A stretch of DNA of 64,000 bases from Coccinella septempunctata (GCF_907165205.1 NC_058191.1:19734064-19798063); one strand, 5' to 3'; numbered from the stretch's first letter, positions 42,195 through 54,515 are shown. The notes: generated by a model from the letters alone, not told the origin. Translations and numbers: made by a program.

Positions 42195-45170
42195 TGAATC
42201 CAATATTACACCGATCACAACAACCCAAAATGACGCAAAAACTGATAATCTCTTGAAAGAAAACATGAAAAATCTTCGCTTAGAACACCTGAATAAAGAA
42301 GAAAAAGAAGCCATTCGAAAATTATGCTTTGAATATAGGGACGTTTTTCACTGCAAAAAGTTACCCTTAAGTTTCACGAATGTAGTCAAACATGAAATAA
42401 GAACTTCGGACGAAACACCAATTTTCCAAAAAGCATATAGAATGCCAGAAACACAAAAGAGAGAAGTTGCAAGGCAGGTTGAAGAACTTTTGAAAAACGA
42501 CATTATTCAACCATCCAGTAGTCCATGGAGCAGCTCAGTCATCGTAGTTCCGAAAAAAATTGACGCATCTGGAGAACAGAAATATCGGTTATGTTTAGAC
42601 TATAGAGTATCCACTCCCAAATATCACGGAAGTATTGGACAAGCTAGGAAATTGCAAATATTTTTCCACACTCGATCTAGCATCAGGTTACCATCAAATC
42701 GAAATGCATCCTAGAGATATACCTAAGACAGCATTTTCCACAGAAAGAGGACATTATGAATATAAAAGACTGCCTTTTGGACTGAAAAACGCACCAAGAA
42801 CATTTGAAAGAATAATGGACAACATTTTACGAGGCATTATGGATGAAGCGTGTGTAGTTTATTTGGATGATATAGTTATATTTTCAACATCACTTCAAGA
42901 ACATCTAGAAAAACTGCGTAAGGTTTTCGATCGCCTTAGAGCAGCAAACTTAAAAATCCAAATGGACAAATCCGAGTTTTTAAAAAAAGAGGTTCAATTC
43001 TTGGGACACATTATAACATCAGAAGGTCTTAAACCAAACCCACTAAAAATTGATTCAATCTTACGATACCCAATTCCCAAAACACCAACAGAACTAAAAG
43101 GATTTCTCGGACTCACGGGATATTACCGTAAGTTCATAAAAGACTACGCCAAGATAACAAAACCGATGACTGTTTGTCTAAAAAAAGGAAAAAAAATCAC
43201 TCACTCGGAAGATTTCATACAATCATTCAACAAATGTAAAGAAATATTAACTAATCCCCCCGTTTTGCAATATCCTGATTTCAGTAAAAATTTCATAGTC
43301 ACTACAGATGCATCAAACGTCGCCATTGGAGCTATTTTATCGCAAGGACCCTTTGGTTCTGATAGACCAATATGCTACGCATCGAGAACTCTTAATCAAT
43401 CTGAAGAACGCTACAGCACCATCGAAAAAGAACTTTTAGCAGTAATTTGGGCAGTGAAGTACTTTAGGCCATACCTATATGGAAGGAAATTTACAATTTG
43501 TACTGATCATCGACCTCTAATTTGGTTAGACAAACTCAAGGAACCAAATTCAAAATTACAAAGATGGAAAATTCGACTAGAAGAGTATGACTATCAACTC
43601 GCATACAAAAAAGGATCTATAAACAAGAATGCTGACGCATTATCAAGAATACAATTGAATACTACAGACACTGAATCAAATGACGTAGACGAAGACGAAA
43701 TCGAAAGGCTGTTGGAAGACGCTTCATCAGTCGAGATGTCAGAATCAGAATTGGATGAAATCCTAAAAAACCTAGATACAGTTGAAGAGGGACATAAAGA
43801 CACAATGCACTCTACAAATACGGACACGGAAAACTCATCACCGATAAAAATATCAAACGACATCATTGACTCGAAACCAAATCAATATTTTATTCAGGAA
43901 GTGTATAATAACCCGAAAGCCGTGAGAAAAGAATCCATGGGAAACATAAAAAAATTTTACGTGCAAATCAGCACTTCGAACAACGAAGACGAGATCATTA
44001 AATTCTTAAAAGAATACACTGCAGATAAGAAGAGATATTATTTCCACTTCGAATCCGAGAACATGTTTGAAACATTTAGCAACGTTGTAAACAAGCTATT
44101 CAACAGAAACGGACCAGAGATAATATACTGCACTGAAAGGAGAGAAGTAATCCAAGATGACGAACCTATCAACCAAGCGATTAAATTCCAACACGAGGGA
44201 AAAACAAATCATAGAGGTGTAAACGAGACTCTGAGACAACTTCAGCGAAAATATTATTTTCCATCCATGAAAGAATACGTTTCGAACTATATAGCGAACT
44301 GCGAAATTTGTAAAAAAAATAAATACGAGAGAAACCCTCCAAAAATCGATATGATGTTAACAGATACCCCATTCAGGCCTTTTGAAAAAATACATCTAGA
44401 TATTTATACCTTGGAAGGTACGAAATTTCTAACTATTGTTGACGCATTCACGAAATTAGGTCAAGCTATAGAACTGAAATCCAAAAATGCTGTAGATATA
44501 TTTCATGCCCTATTAAATTACTTTTCTTTTTACGGAACACCGCAACTTATAAGCTCAGATCAAGGAATGGAATTTTTGGGACATATTATAAAAGAACTTC
44601 TAGAAACACATAAAATAAACACTCATTTCACAACAGCACATCATCCAGATTCTGACGGAATAATTGAGAGATTTCATTCAACAATAGCAGAACACTGCAG
44701 AATTCTAAGGTCACAATCCAAAGACGCCATAGGAATCATTATGAAATATGCTATAATAGGTTATAACAACTCGATTCATTCCACAACCAAACTAACCCCA
44801 ATCGAACTCACATTCGGCCATACAAAACTGAAAGACCCCCTAGATATCTTGTATGATAAACAAATGTATAGTGACTATTTACAAAAAACATAAGGAAAAA
44901 CTAGCTTTAGTTTATGATAAAGTCAACGAAAATATAATTACTCATAAAAATAGGATTGTCAAAAAAATTAACGAAAATACAGAAAACCCTTTCAAAGTTG
45001 GTCAAACAGTCTACGAGAAAAGCTATAAATATGCACGAAACAAAAGCGGACCTAAATTCAGCGGACCATTTACCATTACAAAAATATTACCAGGTAATAA
45101 AGCGCTCATTCAATTGAAGGTAACAAATCGAAACAAAACATTGGTCGGACAGTTCATTTGAAAAATCTAA
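42195..45170 (+). pseudogene. Errantivirus RT, RNase H and integrase, frameshifted
   Basis: Frame 42253-42714 holds the RT start (DETPIFQKAYRMPE, PSSSPWSSSVIVVPKK, YRLCLDYR). A deletion of the following KLN motif region near 42608 shifts the frame. The frame 42635-44893 carries FSTLDLASGYHQIEM, VVYLDDIVIFS (YLDD), RNase H (TTDASNVAIGAILSQG, CTDHRPLIW), an acidic linker (about 43660-43790), the integrase zinc domain (CEICKKNK), and the catalytic core (HLDIYTLEG, SSDQGMEFLG, SDGIIERFHST). A second shift lies near 44890 and the C-terminal module (GPKFSGPFTITKI) is in frame 44853-45161. A further shift near 45140 affects the end. Non-functional as it stands. Confidence 0.9.
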
Positions 45171-45180
45171 GACAACCTAT

Positions 45181-45188
45181 TGTTACAG
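45181..45188 (+). other. Candidate splice acceptor for env mRNA
   Basis: TGTTACAG is followed at once by an open frame encoding a hydrophobic stretch like a signal peptide (LITLATICGSIII), in frame with env but without its own ATG. Errantivirus env is known to be translated from spliced RNA, so this AG (45187-45188) is a sensible acceptor. The donor was not located. Confidence 0.5.
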
Positions 45189-47085
45189 GCTCATCACCCT
45201 CGCAACAATCTGCGGGTCCATCATCATAGAATGTACGGAAGTAAAGATACCCCAAATAACAGATAATCCCGGCATGTTACCCCTGAAAAAGGGATCATCT
45301 CAAAATATTGTAAACTATTGGACACTTATTCAAATCTTCGATTTATCCAACATTACGGTGGAATTCAATAAATTAATATCTAGCTATCAAAATATGAACA
45401 CATCATTTCACAGTTCAACACACGGCAAAAGCTATTTACATGAAATCTCTAATCACAAATATATCTTAGATTATAAAATCAGTGAAACTCGTAAGAAACT
45501 CAGGCAATTAATAACAATCCCGAAAATTAGAGGAAGGAGAGGTTTGATAAATGGATTAGGTTCCGTATGGAAATCAATAACAGGAAATCTAGATCAAAGT
45601 GACGCTGACAAATATGATAAAGCAATTCAAAATTTGAAAGACTCACAGCAGAACTTGATTGAAGTGGCAAATTCTCAAATCAGTTTAACAGAAAATTCAA
45701 TAAATATCTTCAATAATTCTATGAGCAAGTTGCAACATAATCAAGCACTCTTGGAGAATAAAATCAGCCAAATAAATTTCTGGATGAACTCATCAGCCAT
45801 GGATTCATGGGATGATTTCAATTTTATTGTTCTAAACTCAGTTTTCACACACATTACTTTAGCAATAGACATCATAAACCAAATATTGAGCGATATAGAA
45901 ATAGCTATTTCTTTTGCCCAAACAGGAACTCTTCATTCATCTATAATCTCACATGAAGAATTGAAAAAAGAACTATTCAATATTCAAGCAAAAATTCAAA
46001 ATAATCAATTACCCTTCGCCATTGAAGACGAAAACATTATTCAGTATTATGTTTGTATTAAAGTCAAAGGATTCATAAGTGAAAATCAAGTAAGATTCAT
46101 TCTTGAAATTCCTCTTACGGAAATTAATAATTACAATTATTTTGAGCTATTTCCATTGCCAATTCTGAAAAATGACTATTATCAAATAATCATCCCCCAC
46201 ACAAAATTCCTTTCCTTATGTGAAACAAAATACGCTCTATTCAACCGACCATGCAAAGAAGTTTTTCCCGCCAATTTCCTATGCGAGGAAAATACAAAAC
46301 CCATATCATCAAGCAACCCCTGTGAAGTCGAACTACTGAGTGTCACCAAAAACTACACGAGCTGCAGCCCAAAAGTTACCAATCTAAGGGGATCAAATGT
46401 CCATCAACTAGCCGTTGATTATTGGATGGTCATCACAACTGAGGAGAAGATTGCCAGAGTGAAGTGCGCAGACAGTGCCGAAAAAATAGTGTTGTGCGGA
46501 ACATACATTATTTTCGTTCCTCACGGCTGTGAAGTGAATGTGGACAAAGAAATTCTAAAAAACTGGAAGCATAGCCCCTCTAGAATGAACATTGTCCACT
46601 TACCGAACATAAAAATTCAAGAAATATTTGAATCAAAGACTCTTGAAAGAATTGATCAAGTTCCTTTAGAATTAGACGATATCGAACTTGATAACTTAAG
46701 AAATATTGGACTACAAATAGAACATTCAAAGAAACAAATTCTTTCAATGAAAAGTCCAATCATCCACTATGATAATTTGAGTCTTTACACATTGATAATA
46801 TATGTAATCATAGTTTTTATAATTTTATGGTCTATAGTTAGTAAGTTTAATATAAGAAAAGAGGAAACCTCTTACACTAGGAAAAATAAAAATAATCCAT
46901 TGGAGGATATTGAGCTCAAAAATTTGAATTTTCAAAATCCCCAATTTTCTCACTTAAGCGCGGAGGAGTTACATATTAGAATCCTCCTATCTTCATATAA
47001 AAGACCCATGGTTCATCTTGGGATATCATATTACACTGATACCAGGAATTATCCTATGAGTAGGGGAATAGTAGGTTACATGTAA
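45189..47085 (+). CDS. env: Errantivirus envelope (F-like) protein
   Basis: An uninterrupted frame runs from 45189; the first ATG (45274) would give 603 aa but lacks the signal-like N-terminus, which lies upstream. From that ATG, a furin-type RGRR site is at residues 86-89, followed by LINGLGSVWKSITGNL, resembling the fusion-peptide region of baculovirus F-type proteins. Then come helical, Asn/Gln-rich segments, a Cys-containing ectodomain (residues about 330-430), a membrane segment (about 504-523, YTLIIYVIIVFIILWS) and a cytoplasmic tail. The last ~40 codons run into the 3' LTR, as in 17.6-like elements. No stop or frameshift is seen in it, unlike pol. Role: membrane fusion/cell entry of the insect endogenous retrovirus. 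Confidence 0.85.
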
Positions 47086-47204
47086 TATTAATTACGATAG
47101 TGAAGGTATTATTGTATTGAATGTCGAGACTTTAACATTGTCCACTTCAACAATAGTCAATAAAGCTTTTTAAAAATCAAAGTTATTAATTCAGAAACAT
47201 AAGT
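46967..47204 (+). repeat. 3' LTR of 17.6-like errantivirus
   Basis: 238 bp, begins AGTTACATATT after a purine-rich GCGCGGAGG, and contains an AATAAAG signal near 47160. Ends ACATAAGT followed by GGCA, the same 4 bp that precede the 5' LTR. Mariner sequence continues directly after. Confidence 0.92.
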
Positions 47205-47208
47205 GGCA

Positions 47209-48010
47209 TTGTCCTGCAAAAACAAAACACCTTTGGATAGCTTTCTGCGTCTTTTATCTTTAATTTTTTTCCGTAGAGTGGTCAGTAATCTCCGGTTATT
47301 ATTCTACCCTTATCCAAAAAATCAATCAAGATTATTCCATCAAAATCCCAAAAAACTGAAGCAAGCACGTTTTCAGCAGATTTGTGGACACGAAACTTCT
47401 TAGGCTTGGAGAACCAGAGTGTCGCCATTCCATCGATTGTTGCTTTGTTTCTGGATCGTAGAAATGTACCCAAGTCTTATCCATAGTAACAATTCGGTTT
47501 AAGAAGTCCACATCATTTTCAAATGGAGCACAGATCTAACGCGATGATTCTACCCTTGCAAGCTTTTGGTCAATATGCAAACATTTGGATATCCATTTCG
47601 CAGCAATTTTTCTCATGTCCAAATTGACGTGAACTATATGATGAATGCGTTCGTAGGAAATATTCAGTACTTCAGATATCCGTTTTAGCCCAATTTGACG
47701 GTCTGATAAAATCATGTCATGAAATGAATCGATATTTTCGGGGACTGACACAGAAACTGGCCTTCCCGATCATCTTCAATGGAAAATTCACCTCTTTTGA
47801 AGCTTGCAATCCAAATTTTCACGGTCGCATACGAAGGACTTTGAACACCAAGGGTATTAAGCATATCTTCGTAAATTTGCTCACCTCCCTTACCTTACCC
47901 TTTAAATACAGGTACTCGATACTCCAATTTTTCGATCTTCTTTCTTTTAATTTATTGCGTAACTCTGGTTTACTTTTTTGACCTCAAACTTCACACTGAC
48001 ACTTCTGATG
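47209..48010 (-). pseudogene. Mariner transposase, N-terminal part
   Basis: The minus strand carries the helix-turn-helix region (SYATVKIWIASFKRGEFSIE near 47800, VPENIDSFHDMILSDRQIGLKRISEVL in frame 47751-47536) and then the first Asp region (VHFYDPETK, about 47450) and KVLASVFWDF/IDFL. Frameshifts occur near 47540 and 47400. The gene is cut after LQDNA by the errantivirus and its 3' half is at 27930-28330. It is a DD34D mariner like Mos1 relatives. Terminal repeats were not resolved. Confidence 0.87.
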
Positions 48011-48660
48011 AGATATTGTTCGTTGCTATGATAAAGCAATATTTTTTTATGCATGGAACTGGTCTAGGCTAACTAGATATCAATACATCCTTGTACAGGT
48101 CTAATTTTGGGTTCAGGTCTGGTCTTGATTGAGAATCCAAGGTGTCTCCCTTTATATCAATTTGACTTGCTCGAGGAAATCCAGAATTTCCATCTTGGGC
48201 TCCCCAACTATTACATTTAGATGGCACATCAATGGAGGGATATATTATGTTAGGTGTGTTCTCTTCAAGGAGGTTGTTACTTTATGGATAAATTTCTTCT
48301 GAAGGAATTCGTCCTGCAGAGCGGGCCGGTGCAGCTAGATATTCCTGTTATTCGAAAAATAATATTATGTTTTGAAAAATTCATTCGAGTGTCTTGCAAC
48401 GGATTACTATTATATAGGCTACAAAAAGTATTTTTCTCATTATTCGATCGTTCATATTGATTCGAAACGATTTGTAAGGCAACACCATATCAATTAATTG
48501 CTCTGGTATATCAGTTCTCAGTCAGAAGTAATTTCATCCAAAATTTCGTGAAATTTTCATTCTCACAAACATTATTTACTCCAAAACAGTATTGCTATTA
48601 CATATTTATATTGGTTTTGATTTGTTTTTGAGAAAACAATTTATTCTGATATTGTTTCAG
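48011..48660. other. No feature recognised
   Basis: AT-rich sequence to the right of the mariner. No ORF or repeat I can support. If the exons that follow are real, this is intron or upstream DNA. Confidence 0.4.
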
Positions 48661-48788
48661 ACTAGAGAGTCGTCCGATATGCATAATAAGCAAACAACAG
48701 AAGTACGAAGTGTTTCTTCCTTAGAAATTCTTCCACCTCGAGATTTGAACGTTGAAGTGAAGCGTAAAGAAAATACACCGCATCATAA
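48661..48788 (+). CDS. Candidate host exon A
   Basis: TTGTTTCAG at 48652-48660 is a good splice acceptor. It is followed by an open frame reading TRESSDMHNKQTTEVRSVSS, then LEILPPRDLNVEVKRKE and ending PHH, with a GTAAAA donor at 48789. The following 53-bp intron has the usual insect size and leads to exon B in compatible phase. I do not recognise the protein. It is charged and looks like a linker or disordered segment. The chance of coincidence is real. Confidence 0.4.
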
Positions 48789-48841
48789 GTAAAAATACAC
48801 CCGAATAAGAGTATGAATATTGATGTACAAATTTTTCACAG

Positions 48842-49012
48842 ATTCTTCAACAAGAGGCGTAATGGATTAGACGTAGAAGAACAAATAGGTTTAGTTCAGC
48901 AAAGACTGTTGGCTTTGAAGCATAAAATCTGGTATGGAAGTGGAGAGGGAAGCCAACCTTTATCATGGGGAAATCTTTCTCAGGTGGAAATGAACACAGT
49001 TTGCTCTAAGAA
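48842..49012 (+). CDS. Candidate host exon B
   Basis: The acceptor TTTTTCACAG ends at 48841. The frame, in the phase set by exon A, reads FFNKRRNGLDVEEQIGLVQQ, then RLLALKHKIWYGSGEGSQ and PLSWGNLSQVEMNTVCSK. It has balanced composition, unlike the surrounding AT-rich non-coding translations. Possible donors are GTAGGT at 49013 or GTGGAA at 48984. Not recognised as any family. No further exons were found with confidence, so the gene structure is open; it could also be an exon relic or part of an unknown transposon. Confidence 0.42.
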
Positions 49013-49017
49013 GTAGG

Positions 49018-49925
49018 TATAAGAACTTAATTTTTGTTAATATTCAGGGAAAATTTCGTTGAATATTCTGTCTTTGCCTACGAATATATAGGTACATTCT
49101 CTTAGTACTTGTCTGAAATGTTTTTCCGGGATTTTCGATCATGCGATGGAAAATGAAGTTATGACTTCACCCAATATATCTCACACCTTCTGAAAACTCG
49201 ATGAACAAGTGTTTAACAACTTCACATCAACTGTGTGTTCCACAAAACTTTGATTGCTCGATAAACGATTCAACAATCACTCGATTTCCAAAACAATATA
49301 ATCACTGTTACGTTTGCATTCCTGAATATATTGAAGGAGTATCAATTGGGAATCATTGAATGGACGTATGCACATAATAATTTGATGCGAGAATATTTTC
49401 TGAATGCTCATGACTGAATTATCGATTGAAAACAAATTGACGTTCATTCGTCAATCAAGCGTTAATTCCCCGAGCAAGCTTTGTGAAACTAGGGGTGAGC
49501 TCGTTTCTCCACTTACAGCTAATGATGGCTCCATTATTATTATTATTATATTTTTGCCAAGATACTTGCTTTCAACTCCATACTTAACTTCTCGGTAGAC
49601 ATCTTAATAGCTATGTATAAGTTTGAAGAAAGCCTCTTTACCTCTCATACAACGATGAAATCCTCTCGTAAGATTGAGAGAGGTCCAGTATTTAGCCCGA
49701 ACCAAAGAGGGGCTCGAACCTTCAACCTTCAACCACTTATTAGAAATGAGTTGGAGCTTACCGGTATGAACGTGTGTTGTCTAACTGTGTTACCGCAAGA
49801 CTTACCTTTCAATTCAAGTTGAATATAAACATCTAGAAGTGTTTCGCAGGGCTCACACCTCGCTATTATTTTCCTCCTATTTTTGAATTATGAGGTAGCC
49901 TTATGCAAATAGAGTAGAATCCTAT
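49018..49925. other. Non-coding; possible SINE-like tRNA-derived sequence
   Basis: No gene seen. On the minus strand near 49715 GGTTCGAGCCCC resembles a tRNA/SINE B box, and CGGTAACACAGTTAGAC near 49790 is a poor A box about 70 nt upstream. The match is weak and no tail or duplication was found. Confidence 0.25.
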
Positions 49926-51162
49926 AGAGCGGCAGACATAACTTATTTTCACACAGATGAAACTTTAGGATCTCCGTAGAGTCTCATGTGTTTTGAATAC
50001 CTGCGAACTGGTGGAGCTTGCCTAGTGACATCTGGGCAGATACCAAGTGGCAAAGTGTTACTTAACTTATTTTCACATGGCTGATTTTTATATATGTTTT
50101 AAAGAATATTATTCTGAAGTTATATTATAAGTGACAGACGCTTTCCATGGGCCAGAACTCTTGTCAGATGCTTTGAAGCTACACCAAAAATAAAAAACTT
50201 TACTTATTTTCACATGTCTGATATTGAAATATGCCATTGAAGTAACTATAAAAAAGCTGTATTTCATCATTCAGACAAATAGTAGTGACCAAACATCCCT
50301 TAAACAAGAAAATTATTTAGCCGGGAGTGTGAGCGCGAGAGCACTATGCATGAGTTTCAGAGTGAGTGAGACTATGGTAACTCGGTTCCCTTTCACAATC
50401 TGTTTGGAGTCCCTTTACTGTGTACTATACATTGCTCGCACATGGCACATACACATACCTAAGAATATCAACTCTTGCACATACACAACACATACTTATA
50501 CACAATAAACTAGTTGACTGCATTAATAGTCCCTTTTAAATTCAGATACAATGGGGTAGTATTTTAATTCGAATTCTTGAATAGTTGATGGAGATGCATG
50601 TCTCTTTTCAGAAGAATAATTCCTTTATATTTTCGTAGATGATGCCAGGTTTTGCAGCAATCGATTGCAATACAGTACAATCTCGATTATTCGAAATGAT
50701 TTGAACCGAAGTGGTTTCGGATAGTCGAAATGTTGGTTAATCCAATTTTTTTTTGGAAAATTGGAGTTGAGGATGCTTGTATCATAAGATAGAGAATGAA
50801 ATAAGTCAAGTTCATTTTTTTATAGTAACTTCAATGACATATTTCAATATCAGACATGTGAAAATAAGTAAAGTTTTTTATTTTTTGTGCAGCTTCAAAG
50901 TGTTTGGCGGGAGTTTTGGCCCATGGAAAGTGTCTGTCACTTATATTATAACTTCAGAATAATATTCTTTAAAACATATATAAAATCAGCCATGTGTGAA
51001 AATAGGTTAAGTAACAAACATTTTTAGTTACCTTTGCCACCTGGTATCTGCCCAGGTGTCACTAGGCAAGCACCAGAAGTTCGCTGGTATTCAAAGCACA
51101 TGAGACTCTACTGAGATCCTAAAGTTTCATCTATGTAAACATAAGTTATGTCTGGTCGCTCT
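49926..51162. mobile_element. Foldback element with about 330-bp arms
   Basis: The arms at 49926-50255 and 50816-51162 are diverged reverse complements; the outer ends read AGAGCGGCAGACATAAC and GTTATGTCTGGTCGCTCT. A spacer of about 560 bp (50256-50815) is unrelated and has no convincing ORF. No transposase. Internal landmarks such as CACTTATATTATAACTTCAG and its complement confirm the pairing. Confidence 0.85.
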
Positions 51163-52003
51163 GGCATCTTGGACTGAAATGCTGCATGTTTTTGGCGCTA
51201 CGCTGATGACTTCAAGATCTTCACCGTAATAGAAGAAATACTTGTATACAGGGACATGAGTCGTTTGTCATAGCCTAGTTGTGAATGCGGGTTATCCAGG
51301 CTTTTCAGAAAACTTGTTTCTTTTGTACCCTCAGGCTATTAGTTTCAGAGATACGATAGCCATATGTTTGGAATGCAAAGTCCGATTTCGATCAAATTTT
51401 ATGGGTTTGTTAACTTCAGAAAGCTCTTCCTAACAGCTCATGAAATAACAATATTCTCCGAGTAGTACTCAGAATATCATGATTTTTCTTCCAAGCTCCA
51501 AAATCTATATTTATTACATCCCGTGCAGAGATTTCGTTTTTGCCATAAAAACTACATAAGTTATTCTATGCATTTCAATTTTCACTTTGCATGGGCACAC
51601 TTGTCACAAGAGAATGGAAACCAGAAGAATTCATATTTTATGTAGTTTTTTCGAATTGGTGGCCTGTTTCTATTCCTTTGGCGGAAATATTTATTGTCTT
51701 TTGTCGAGATTTTGAATTATTTTGAATTCTGTTTCCTCTTTTCCATTTCAAAGCCTCAGTTACCACTGAGGGTGCGTGAAAAAGTGATTAAAAGTATGCA
51801 TAATCAAGATATGAATTCTTTCGCAATAACATTTCGAATTAAGATTCAAATTAAGTAAACCTGCTCAGAAAATGTAATACGATACTGAATTTATTTTGAA
51901 ACACAAACAATTTTGACGAACTGAACATCAGGGGGAATTCACTTCCAGCATGATAATACAGGCCCCTTGCCGATTTAGACCTTTGACATGGTCCCCAAGG
52001 TCC
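51163..52003. other. No feature recognised
   Basis: AT-rich sequence without supportable genes or repeats. Confidence 0.4.
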
Positions 52004-52170
52004 TGCATTCATAATCAATTCGCGGGCCGAAGTGCACTTCGGCACGAAAAAGAAAGAAATTTTGTCAATTTCCAATTCCGTGCTAGTCTTGAATTTAATT
52101 ATGAATGGTAACGGAGAACGCCATCTGTTGAGCTTCGTTCACTTCGGCCCGTGAATTGATTGTAAATGCA
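52004..52170. mobile_element. Short MITE with 31-bp TIRs
   Basis: TGCATTCATAATCAATTCGC at 52004 and its near-complement ending TGTAAATGCA at 52170 form 31-bp terminal inverted repeats that extend to CGGGCCGAAGTG. About 105 bp lie between. Non-coding. Confidence 0.8.
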
Positions 52171-52173
52171 GCT

Positions 52174-52480
52174 TAATGGGTACCGCTCACGAGGCGTTTT
52201 CTCGGGAGTTTCGGGTAGCCAGCATCGAGGAATTGCCCATCATAAATCCTTTTGTGTGGCCGACCAGCCCCTACTTCGGCATCCCCTACATCTGGGAATT
52301 TCTTGTACTTGGGCGACCGATTCCAAATTGCCACGCGAAGTTGGCTTCCTACTCCCGAATGGAAGCCCCGTCTGTGGGCGACCTAGAATCCGATCGCCAG
52401 ATGGGATCCTCCGGAATCGATACTGCCTACCTGAAACCCCGAGAAAACTCCTCATGAGTGGTACCTGCTCCTCTGCATTA
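52174..52480. mobile_element. GC-rich palindromic MITE adjoining the previous one
   Basis: TAATGGGTACCGCTCACGAG at 52174 pairs with the sequence ending GGTACCTGCTCCTCTGCATTA at 52480. Pairing (TTTTCTCGGG, AGTTTCGGGTAG) continues for about 55 bp, and partial pairing exists deeper. The ORFs at 52166-52522 are by-products. Much more GC-rich than its surroundings. Confidence 0.7.
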
Positions 52481-52929
52481 TTTTCTGTGGAGTTATCTGG
52501 AAGAGAAACTATATACCACTAAAAATAACTTCACGGGGGCATTTGAGATAATGTTCATTGTTTTATGGAAGGAAATAAATAGATTAAGAAAGAATAAATT
52601 TTAATACTTATGTGTGTTATGAAGCAAATACACTTACGGATTACATCTTCCAAAAGGGATTACATCATTTGTAATTCAGGCCCGGACTGGGACCTATTAA
52701 GGGGTCCCCACATCGGCGGGGCTCTACCCTGGAAAATTTATGAAAACTAATTAGGTGCTTGGAAACAAAGAAAACGCGTTTTTACGCTATTTTAGGGAAA
52801 ATCAGCTAGGTATTTATGCGAATATTATGATTTTCGACTTTTATTGACTTTATTTTTCATTAAAATAAGAAATTCACAGTATTTTTAGGATACCACTAGA
52901 AAACACCCAGCAAACCAACATGTTACATG
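52481..52929. other. No feature recognised
   Basis: Non-coding, AT-rich. Confidence 0.4.
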
Positions 52930-54515
52930 CATAAGGGTGCTACATAACATAAACAGAACATTTGAAACACAACTGTGGATTTATAAATAAATATTCCATA
53001 TACATAACCTCGTACATAACGTTCTCATTTCACGTGATACATATCAAACATAATATAATATTTATGTATCATATACATTAATTTGTTATGTTTTTCATGA
53101 AAAGTATATGGTATATCAATTCCGTATTCTCTACCCAGGTGACCAGTAACATATCTGTTATGTTTTCTTGGGAGATCGAATAGGGAACTTTGTTATGTGT
53201 TATTTTTCTGTAACCATTACGTGTCTGATGCGATATTTGGGATGTACCTGTGCTGTATCGAAATTATATCCACATTTTGTAAATTTCATGTTCCCGCTCC
53301 CTGATATCCACGTAACATATTTGTAACATTGTTCTTTATTTGCCATGTATCATTTTGAGATCATGAACAGAGCATGACACTATAAGCGTTTTAACTACCG
53401 TCGAGGGCGCTGTAAAACGTAAACAAATATAGAGGATTGTGAGAAATGCTATTGCTGTCGTTTCGATATGTATTTATTATCATTTAGACGTTTTGTCAGT
53501 TGAATAGTGGATTGCTGAAAGTGAATGAGTGAAGATATTGAATGTTTGATAAGTTATTTGTGTGTCATAGTGATTTTCCAGTGAAATGGTGAATTATTGA
53601 AAAGAATTAAAGTGCTATGGATATCGAACTGTAGGTCAATAAATCATTTCTCGTATTTTCATAGCAGTCCTATAACACATAATAGGCTATGTTTTTATTC
53701 TATCCAGCATATAAAAATTATATTTGAATAAATAATGTCCTGTTTGGTGTAAATTTCGATATAGGTTATTTCCTCACGTGTTGCATGTACCTCAGATGTA
53801 GAAATAAATGAATAAATCATATACTTATATTAAAAATTTTCTTCAGAAAGATATGAAATATGCATATAGTATTCTTTTCATTCTCACAACATGGACACAA
53901 TTCTTCTAAAAACTTTTTGACCTAAGCTAAAAGATTCATGAACTGTTGATTATTCTTTTTATGGAATGCAGGAAAGTGCAAAGACCAGAAAGACATGCCC
54001 TAATTTTTCTTGGAGAACAATAATCAATTTTATTTTCAAAAATGATTGATAAACACACACTATTTGAAAAATCAAAATACGAGTTCAATATTGCAATAGT
54101 TTATATTAATTTCCATAATTTTTCATCCTCCTTTTGAAAGCGTTTTCGATAACAAATGAAACATAATAAACATAGCACATGAAGGTAATATATATAGATC
54201 TCCCATGAAACAAATATTTGCATGATCCATGTTTGAACTATTTATGCTCCTTTTAGAAAGGAGATGTGTTCCTTGTTTGAGGCGGACATAGGAGCATAGC
54301 TGCTACATAAGCGCTCTGTATTTGTACTCTTAGTGTGATATATCTGTTATAAAACAAGGAGCGTGAGATACATTTCTGCTTCATAACTGTTATGAGATAT
54401 GGTCACCTGGGTATGATATGAATCATTTCGAATGAGAATGTTATGTATATGGTATATTAATTTATAAATGCACAATTTTCATTCAAATGTTCTGTTAATT
54501 TTATGTAGCAATCAG
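52930..54515. repeat. Diverged large inverted repeat, probable DNA-transposon remnant
   Basis: GCTACATAACATAAACAGAA (52934 on) with following GATTTATAAATAAATATTCC and CATATACATAAC pairs with the complement around 54420-54510. ACCCAGGTGACCAG near 53136 pairs with GGTCACCTGGGT near 54401. Arms are about 200 bp and well diverged. The interior has many ATGTTATG-type short repeats and no transposase. Confidence 0.5.

Noticed and set aside
49600..49830. tRNA gene or SINE
   Set aside because: A good B box exists but the A box is poor, no cloverleaf forms, and no tail or target duplication is seen; kept only as a low-confidence note.
53380..53660. Possible host promoter and 5' UTR near CTACCGTCGAGGGCGCTG
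   Set aside because: No TATA/Inr pattern or following open frame that I could support, and it lies between the arms of a decayed inverted repeat.
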